A stretch of 64,000 nucleotides of DNA from Heliopora coerulea. Its lineage: Eukaryota; Cnidaria; Anthozoa; Scleralcyonacea; Helioporidae. The stretch's first letter is position 1. Each line of letters starts with the position of its first letter. This document shows positions 44,938-64,000 of this stretch, in pieces. The position numbers and the translations under genes are program-made. The stretch lies in the NCBI GenBank assembly GCA_030142905.1, contig JASJOG010000095.1, positions 372,001 to 436,000 of the forward strand, written 5' to 3'. A model generated the notes under the pieces. The model was given only the letters and a program-made list of their open reading frames with translations, was not told the DNA's origin and made no database searches.

Positions 44938-47900
44938 CTACGATTCCCGCCTGGTAAATCCTTGGTCACTTGTTATTGTTTTTTTCCTATGTAAACAGAT
45001 GGAAGTTTATGAATGTCAACGACAGCTGAACGGATAACGATGTTATAAAAATTTTCCATGTAGTACGCGTGTTATGGCGAAATGTAGATGGACGGATTTT
45101 CTCCTTTTAGACCCATATATAGAGAATCACTGTTAAAAATTTCTTACAAAAATTAACCTTTGTAAGTTCACCTATGAAAAGACGTATCCATTAGAGCTCT
45201 TCCTGCCACAATATTACATGACAGAAATGTAATACATTTAAATTATATTAATAAATTAATCTCTCCAACTCCAAGCTTTAGCATTTGACAAAATCTTGGC
45301 CAATTTATTTAATCCGATTCACGGGGTGATGAAAGAATTGCATTGAAAGAAACTGTTAATGACCTTGTTTATTTTTACACGTTGCTAAGCCATCTCGATC
45401 TTCTCACAAAACCTTTCTCACCCTTCTGCAAATTTCTACAAGCCACCCTTGCTGCGAATCACCGCTGTGCATTATGTTTTGAACAATGAGACCTCGCCGT
45501 GATGTGAACTCTACGGAAATCCTGTGCTTACACCCAGGCCATGGTCAAGCCAAGAATACAAATCGTGAGTCAACATTCCATTCCCTTCGAGACGACTTGA
45601 AGTTTTGTCTGTAAACAACTTGCGAATATACAATATGAGAAGCTAAGCCAAAGCCAAAAATTCAATATCCGTTTCAGACATTGAAAACTCAATCGTCCGA
45701 TTGAATTCTATTTTCGGCTCAAAGAGACCCGCCAAAAACGAAATAGAATTGCTTTTGGGATGTAGACTTTCTGAACAAACGACAAAAAAATTCGGTCACT
45801 GTTTTTTTAGGCTATTCACTCCAGGATTGAATCATACAAAGGTCATCATTTTGTGAGACTATTTAGGGTTTCTGTAACATCTTAGTTCAAGCCAGTGTGG
45901 TTCAACGTGTAGTTCAAACATTTTGAACAGACAAAATACGAACATTTCTGGTGGCCTGGACATAATTCAATCCTATCTCAGTCGTAGAAATTCTTCGGTC
46001 AGAAATTCTTGAGTCAAATTGCGTATCGGAACGTTTCATTTACGGTTTCGGATCGGCTTTTCGATCATAGTGAGAACGCTTATCTCCGAGCTATTTTCTT
46101 CTGAAAACAAGGATTGTCCGGATTGCGTAAAAGTGGATCGCCATCGAATTGGTTTCTCGTCCAATTCTGTTGCGATTTCTCGAAGCGGAGCTCTGTTTGC
46201 AACGGAAATTTGATCAAAAATTATTCAAAACAAGTTTAATGGGAGGCTGTGGTTACATTCCTTTTCGCCTTGTTTTGCGGCAACTTTGGAAGTATTTGTA
46301 ATTACAATGATGCTGGCAAAGTATTTGAATTGGTGTACACATTTAATACATTTATTAACGGAATGCAGGTTGCTAACGGCCCACTTCTTTGCCATCTGGC
46401 ACAATAACTGCCATGGAACAGCTTGAAAACGGAATAAAGTACAAGACAATGGAGAACCAGTTGTTGTCGCTGAACTGTTGTACTACGCAATACTTATTTC
46501 TGTAACAGGTCAAAAATCAGTCCGGTACAACATGAGGACAGCTGTAAACCCTTTGAAGTTGTTCAATATAATTTCTCGTCGTCTTCGCATATTCAGCCAT
46601 CACGACAACTCTATCACAGACGGTGTAATGTTAAGTATTAAAAGGCTATGGACTATAAGTATTTGTGGCGATCGCCAATATTTTGATTACTGAAAGCTGT
46701 TATATCTCAGATCTCAGAACCACATTGATATTATAAGCATTAGTTGGATGTAGACATGCTAGGATGGAGCCACTTTTAGAGAACTACCATATCTAATTTG
46801 ATTTATTATTGATCTACCTTTTCACCTTATGTGTTTTGAGATCACCTCGCAAGATACTAACAACCCGAAGTTTCTATCCTCGTTTGAGCTCTTTATCAAT
46901 TCACTTGTTAATGACTCAGTTTTGCGAGCACTGTATCTTGCATGTTTGTGATGTTAAAAACATTTGTTTCGCAGGCTTTCCTACTGAAGGCAAGGCAGAG
47001 TGAGTGCTTGTATGCAGTACTTCACAAATGTCTACCCTCTACTCTCTTTCGATGAAAAACGTAAATAGTTTAAAGATTAACGATTGTCTCTGCAACCTAC
47101 TAACTCAACAACTATTCACAAAAAATCATTCTATACAACATTCTTCATTGTCATAACTTCGCACTCAATGAGTTTCGTTTTGGGATACAATTTCATTACG
47201 TCTTGTAAATTGTAAATAAATTACATGATAAAATCTAGACGCCTCTTGACAAATGTCAGTTTCTGCCTCGACTCGTTCCCGTAGACAGTCTAAAACTGTT
47301 CCCGTGGGCATGCCTCTTGGCATCCAGTTAAGAATTTGGCATGCTTTTAATCAGAGCTGGCATGTACGTCAACGTTTACGGGAAATTATCATTCGTATTA
47401 TGAGACAACAACTCACTTTGAAGCTTGGCAAAAAACCGACGGAAAAATGAAATATGAAGAATGACCTTAGTCACTTCACATTAAAAGCTAAGCCTGCTTG
47501 CATGCATTCCCCGGAATTTTGCCCCTGGATTTCTTGTGTTTCTACAACGGTGACGCGCCGATTCATAAGAAACCCACGACAGTTCAACATTGGCTGGTTT
47601 TTTATTTATTTGCCAACAAATGCTGAACGAAATAGACTGGCCTGTTCCGTTAGACAAGTTACCTCTTGAGGAACGACGTTGGTCAGTAGACTGTTGACGT
47701 AACAAGCAACGATCTACTGCAAAATATGTTGAGCAGCAAATGTTGGCAATGCTAAACTGGCTGTCATGAACCTGTGGGGTGTTTCATCCAAACTGTTTGA
47801 GCTCTGTTTTAAATCTTGTAATATCTGAGGAGAAACTGCTACCTTTACATCAACATCAGTAAGTGGTAAGAATTTTGCATCTTCTAGAATCCCGACATTA

Positions 47901-50632
47901 AATCGCTCATCGAAGAATGAGAAACGGAATCAATCAATAATTCCACCGTCATGCAGGTCAGGAGCTAGGTCTGTTAAGGTCCATTAGCAAACTGCGACAT
48001 CAAAATACTGGAAACATTTTGTTGAAATTTAATTTCAATGTCTTCTTTCATACTTATACAACTGTTTCCTGTTCAGTTTAATAATCCGACACGAATTTGA
48101 TTGCTAATGACTCTTCAAATTACAACTAGCATGGACTGAAAGCACACAAAAGCTGTACATAACCAATCAGAATTAACTGAAAAATAGTCGTGAGCTTTTT
48201 CTCCTAAATAATACCAGTCATTTGAAGATTTATATGCCAACTTGCTGGTTGATGACGCTTGGTCCCAGTGCTTCCCTAACTAATTTCAATAACTGCCCGC
48301 TGCGCAGATCCGCACGACGTGATAAACTATGCCAAGATCTTGTAGAAAATATGACACGGAATAAGTTGGCGCAAGCAACGACGTTGACGAGACACTGACT
48401 AAATCCGTGGATCATAAAGTGCCCGATTCTGAAGAAAATTTACTGCAGTAGTGTTGTAATTGAATGTTCTGGCGAAAAACACCTTGTCATTTGATCGAAC
48501 TGGTGTAGTTTTTTTATGGACAATCTGGTATATCCACGATCTTTATCGTTTTAACGTGAAAACCCGTAAGAAAGGCGGATTTCTTTCCTTGCTGATAAGA
48601 TGATACCTTGTGAGATTTTCGCTTTAAGCTTAGTCCTTTTCCCTACATTGCAGTCGTAAGACTATTCAGTAATCACCACACACCAATCGTGTCATTCTTC
48701 ATCACTTCGCCATCCAAAAGCCTCTTCTATGATAATGGTTGTCAGATTAATTATTCTTCTATATGAATGTGAATTAATATTCCTAGACTTGTTAGAAACG
48801 GGGGAATTCTTTTTCAATCAAAGATACAAGGACAAATCCAGAAAAGCTAACTTGGGTACACGTAATTGAATACTTAAACTGGCCTCGATTACCAAAGATG
48901 TCTTTAGTTCTGTGGATTTCAAGCTTTAAATAGATTTTAAAGGAAGTAACGAAGTGAGGAAAATCAGGGTCTTTCATGGAATGAAAAATGAAAGGCTAAA
49001 GAATTTTTAAGGTACATGAGGATTAGCTAGCCGGCTGTCCAGTAAATAATCTAGAATTATAATTCTATACTGAAATTTTGGGAAATTTCTTTGATCATTT
49101 TGGATCAAGCCTAATCAAAATTTAGAACTTAAAAGTTGACGTTTTTAAAAAGCAGTCGGCATCAAGTGAAACCACCGTACGACAGTTCAGCGAACTGGTG
49201 AGAGACGCATCAGAAGAAGTGGTTAAGAAGGCATTTTTTCCTGTCGTTGAGCCAGCTGCCAAAAGTCACGTCGAAGTTTTTTTCTTTTTTCTATTAATGA
49301 AGAGAAAATAGCCGATAAATTCTCATGAAATAACCGTCCTGGATTCTTAATTTTTCTCTGGATCCTTACCCCCTTCAAAATCAACAGTATCAATATTCGC
49401 TTTGTCACTTTCAGCTGAATAACCAGAGTAGACAATGATGTAATTTGATTACATATTTTTGGCCGCAAGCCATTGAAGAATGAGACATTATACAACATTG
49501 TCACTCCTTCTTATTTTGCAAGTAAAAAGCAAACTTTTTTGACTCTTTGGGATCGTTACACACAGTTTACCAGCGCGTCGATGTCAACGCTTTATCATAA
49601 GGAACAGCAATGAATTACTCGCTTCAAATTGTGAACCGAACATTTCTGGATATTGATTTTAAGCTATCAACATTCAAGGACATTTGCCTTAAATTTCATT
49701 TTCACCGAAAGGATGAACCTTCAACTTTCTCTGGCCATGGAGTTTCTCTTTAACTCCCCAAATCAAGATTACCATTTCACACTCGTAGTGTTATCTCACC
49801 CTGATTAATAACCGTTGACAGACTTGGTGAAAATATTGTTTCAATTGTTTTCAAAATATTGTCGTTGATCCATGTTTCACTGCATGTTTTTTACATTCTT
49901 TACGTAACAGACTTTAAACTTGATCTGTATTGTTTCCTGCCATGGCTTTTGACTTGTGTAAATATTTTACAAGACCAGAGGAAAAACCTAGCGACATGCA
50001 CGAACACGTTTAAGTTCGAGGCATATTTTGGTTCTTGAAAAGGTCAGGGCAAACCCTTGGGTCAACAAAGACTGTGTTGGCTTCCCTCTCTATTTAGAAC
50101 CTGAGGTGGGATCTATTATGGCATATTTTTTATCGAAAAAAACCATAACAGGAAAAAACTGCTTGAAATGAATGATGTTGGATAGTAAACATAGGATATG
50201 GAAGACAAAAATTATCAACCATACTTTCAGAAAGCTATGTTTTCAAAACAGACTGAAATATAAAAAAAAAACATACAAAAAATTCCCCAACTTTTCCTCT
50301 TCTTTCTTCCAGAGGGTGGTTAATTGAAATTAAAGTTAAGAGAAACACTTCAAACCTTTAAAGTTAAACACTTGAAAACTAACTTGTTTGCTCTTTTGGA
50401 AGTCTTACTATAGAGTAATATAGAGTGTTTCTTTTGACAGTCGACAATCCTTAGGTTGTCAAAGTAGGTGGGCTCTCTAATTGAGTGGTGAAGTGACATA
50501 TGTTAGGCGTTGTCCCATTTTCTAATACTCATTCGTCGTCATCCTCTCACTCTGTCTTTATCTGTCTTTACCTGTATGCATGTCCTCTGAGATAATGTGA
50601 TACTATCATTTTTTTTTCGCTAATCCGCACAT
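44938..50632. other. Non-coding region, nothing recognised
   Basis: About 5.7 kb of AT-rich DNA with only short chance ORFs. Translations at 47253-47450 and 48415-48230 show no recognisable domain or splice partner. Confidence 0.5.
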
Positions 50633-50896
50633 TTGTCTATCTGTCCGTCCATCCGTCCATCCTCCCGTCTATCGGTCGGTCCCACTGTCTGTCTGTCCAT
50701 CCATCCTCCCGCCTGTCGGTCGGTCCCACTCTCTGTCCCTCGGTCTGTCTGTCACACTGTCTGTCCGTCCATCCCGTCTGTCGGTCGGTCCCACTCTGTC
50801 CCTCTGTCTGCCTGTCTTTCTGGTTGTCTTTCCATCCTCCCGTCTGTTGGTTTGTCCCACTGTCTGTCCCTCTGTCTCTCTGTCCGTCCCTCTGTC
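50633..50896. repeat. Imperfect (CTGT/CCGT)n minisatellite
   Basis: Variable units such as CTGTCTGTCCGTCCATCC with a longer period that includes TCGGTCGGTCCCACT. Creates Ser/Pro/Cys-rich chance ORFs on both strands. Confidence 0.88.
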
Positions 50897-53362
50897 AACC
50901 AACGCAGCTGAGTTAACACAGCCATATTTAGGAGTTTCACATGGAAGATGGTCTGTGTGTTAGCTCTCCCAAGTTCATGTTTTTGCTCTTTCTGATTGAG
51001 ATAGTTTGTTAACCCATTTGTTTACCCAAAGGCAACTCCTAACCCGAATAAAATCGTCTGTATCTGCTAAAATAAAATATGAGGCCTCTGGTAGGCAAAA
51101 CTTTTATACGTAGGACTTGTGTTGGTTTGGTTTTTATATCTGTTTGCAAGCAGGTGGTTGCACTGAATGGATAAGTCTCACATTGAATGCTACAAACTTG
51201 ATGTTATTTCGTAAATTAAAATCGTCAAATGAAATACGAAACTTTTGTTCAAATGTATGATAAACTAAATCAGTGTATAACATTTGTATAATACGATAGC
51301 TAAATCTCTTTCAGTTTCAATAATATAAGAAAAATAATCTCAGTTTCAATAATATAAGAATTAAAGGAAAAGAAACGCCAAGTCAAAATATTGTGAAACT
51401 ACTGAAGTACCCGAAGCTTCAGCTTTTGAGTTTTGGAGACTTACGAGGCGGCTACTTGGTTGATGCCCCAAATGCAGTAATACTGCCATTTGTACACTAC
51501 TGTTAACAAGTGTTTTTTCTGTAAAGAGATATTTTCTTGTTAGTTTAACGTTACGCAGAACAGGTGCTCAATTTGACAGGGCGGTTACTTTCAGAGGCTC
51601 CAACAGTTTCGGAACTTTACGGCATCAACATGCATTGCTCAAACAGGAAGCTCGTATTAGCCAACTCATATCTGCCCAATTTCTACCGAGATAAGATCTG
51701 GTGAAATTATTCTCACGAAATTTTTTTGCAAGGCTATAATTGAAGTGTCCAGAGTTGTAAGTATGTCGACTCTCCTACCTAGCGAAGTTTATTTTTTTTC
51801 CAAGGAAATGCAAAGTGAACTGTTTAAAAGTCATTCCGAGAGAAAATTTTCGCATTTCGTCGGGAGTTTCCCAGTAGAGATGGCCTTAACTGGCGCTTGT
51901 TTTAAACGAGCATAATCTAAATTAGACCAGAATATTAGTTTAGTAAATTGTTGAATTCTTGCGGAAATAAGTAACATCGGCTCATCTACAGTAAGTAATG
52001 GGATTAAGCCGAAAGAGACAGCCGAAACAATGGGATTTCAATGACCGGGGGAAATAAGTCACTTTGTGATAAGCCGAACTTTTTCTTGGCTTTGATTTGT
52101 ATTACGAGTTTGAATGGGCAAGTTAAGCCATCAAAAATTAATGTTTCCTGTAGCAAGACAAAAGGAAATCATCGTGTGTTTTAATTAGATTTGAAGGGAG
52201 GTATTTGACGGATTATGTCTGAAGTTAGCAGTTGACAAGTCGAATATCTTTTTCATTTTTTTCCACGATTGTTTATAATTGCATACTCTCATCTTTTTTG
52301 ATTTGAATTCTAATTTTCCTAGGTGATTGTTTGAAGTGCTTGAACATTCCTGTGTATTATGTGCGTCACTGAAACCTAGGTATTATCACCGTGTTAATGT
52401 TAATTTAACACTACTTTTAATGAACTAAGTAATTTAGCAAAGCCAAAGATGTAGCAAACATTTACTTGATTGTACAACTACGTAAGCGTTATTTCGTAGT
52501 AGTCTTCCTCTTAGTGTGGTCGTCAGCACGCTGAAGACCACACTAAGAGGAAGACATGCATGAATGTCTTTATAACTTATAGCTAACGTGGCTTCTGTCT
52601 TTTACGACATGAAATATACTGTATGTTTATCATAAATGATTCTAGATTTAACTAGAGGCTTCTAGATTAAATAGAGTCCATTAAGTTTACCTTGTTTGAT
52701 TAGGACAAGTCTAGTTTATTACCCCAATATATGAAATGAGGCTTTACTGCTAAAAATGGATTAACCCTGTTCAAACTTGGGTACGGAATTTTTAATTGCC
52801 CGATAAAATAATTTCCATGGTTACTAAATTTCACAGTTTGTGTCCCTCAAAATTTCTGAGGTATGCCTCTAAATTGTATACCATTTCGGGATATTTTTTG
52901 CGTTATTACTGCAAAAAACAGCCGAAAATATTCGTGTGACAAAACGTTACAGGTAATTTCATGACACATATCTTCAAGAGATTAACCAATGATCAAATGG
53001 ATGTTCATTCAATATATACCTGAATAACGTAGATTCTGCATCAACCAATTGACGAGATTCACTAAAATTCACTCCTTTCTATTTAATTGTTTAGCCTTCC
53101 CATATTATTAAGAAATTTTTGGAAAAACTGCAGAAGTGTCTTAGAGCCACGTGGTTTTACTCCTAGTTTTGAGCCCGCAGTTCATATCCAGCAAGTTCTT
53201 CCAAGTTGGATAACGACGGTTAGCGCATACTTGCAATATTTTTGCAAAATTTCGTATGCAGAAGAGATAACGAACATTAATTCAGTAGATTGTCTGGGCA
53301 AATAAACCTCGCATGTTGGTTAATATTTAGCAGAAAGAATTTCTTAAAGGTTATTCATTCAG
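50897..53362. other. Non-coding region upstream of the ANKRD26-like gene
   Basis: Holds the hairpin at 52502-52555. The sequence just before the ATG ends in an acceptor (ATTCATTCAG), so the first coding exon may be preceded by an untranslated exon somewhere here. Confidence 0.45.
52502..52555. repeat. Perfect 20-bp hairpin
   Basis: GTCTTCCTCTTAGTGTGGTC and its exact complement, separated by 14 bases (GTCAGCACGCTGAA). Could be a MITE relic or a small-RNA hairpin. Confidence 0.75.
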
Positions 53363-63716
<10,354 letters not shown>

Positions 63717-64000
63717 GTATGTGCATGATTATTAATCGTTTACAACTACAGATTTCCAAAATGAGTTGTGCGAGACCAAAACTCGACTCGCTGATGACGA
63801 AAAGTTGGTTCTATTTCAAGAGTCTTGAATCGCTAGCTATGTTGTTTACGTGAAGAAGCTATTCGTCTTCCTCATTGCTGATTCAGGAACATCAACATAC
63901 GTCAGAAAGAGAAAACTTTGGATTCTATATGGGGAAAAAATGTCGATAGGAAATTTTGAACATTAGTGGACCTGTAGGGAGAATGGCTTCATTATAGCTG

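Noticed and set aside
47253..48415. Short ORFs considered as lone exons
   Set aside because: No recognisable domain, no compatible splice partners, no neighbouring exons.
50633..50940. Ser/Pro/Cys-rich and Arg/Asp-rich ORFs
   Set aside because: Translations of the CTGT/CCGT minisatellite on the two strands.

Overview
This window looks like nuclear DNA of an invertebrate animal, most likely an anthozoan cnidarian (a coral or sea anemone). The basis is AT-rich sequence, genes broken into many short exons with GT-AG introns, a FoxQ2-type forkhead gene, a RECK relative, and many Penelope-like (PLE) ends, tRNA-related SINEs and fold-back elements. Exon models were built by hand from reading frame, splice sites and codon phase. 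Homology calls rest on remembered family features, not on a search.

Four protein-coding genes are supported. (1) 151-6621, minus: a RECK-like secreted protein in 8 phase-compatible exons (760 aa). It keeps the C-terminal VWC-like/Kazal half of RECK, but a Ser/Asp/Glu-rich exon with a furin-type site replaces the N-terminal cysteine-knot half. (2) 7727-25985, plus: AASS, the bifunctional mitochondrial enzyme of lysine breakdown, complete in 24 exons (938 aa). It is divergently arranged with the RECK-like gene. (3) 34442-35374, minus: an intronless FoxQ2-like transcription factor with an N-terminal EH1-like motif, alone between about 8.5 kb and 18 kb of non-coding DNA. (4) 53363-63716, plus, running off the right edge: an ANKRD26-like gene with 15 exons visible (ankyrin repeats, then a Ser-rich acidic region).

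The remainder is introns and intergenic DNA rich in repeats. The largest is a roughly 2.6 kb palindrome in AASS intron 9 made of two head-to-head, near-identical, decayed PLE copies (reverse transcriptase fragment plus GIY-YIG endonuclease); one arm carries an in-frame deletion that removes the catalytic Asp pair. Several smaller fold-backs carry the same kind of end motif, a short hairpin followed by GAAA. At 43205-43227 this matches the conserved core of a hammerhead ribozyme.

A tRNA-related SINE family occurs at seven or more sites, often as inverted pairs. One copy has 12-bp target duplications and another is interrupted by telomere-like CCCTAA repeats. There is also a 5'-truncated LINE with a 15-bp target duplication, several TIR elements (one with an 11-bp duplication), a 20-bp perfect hairpin, and long microsatellites that create spurious ORFs. 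No CRISPR array, rRNA, genuine tRNA gene or operon was seen.
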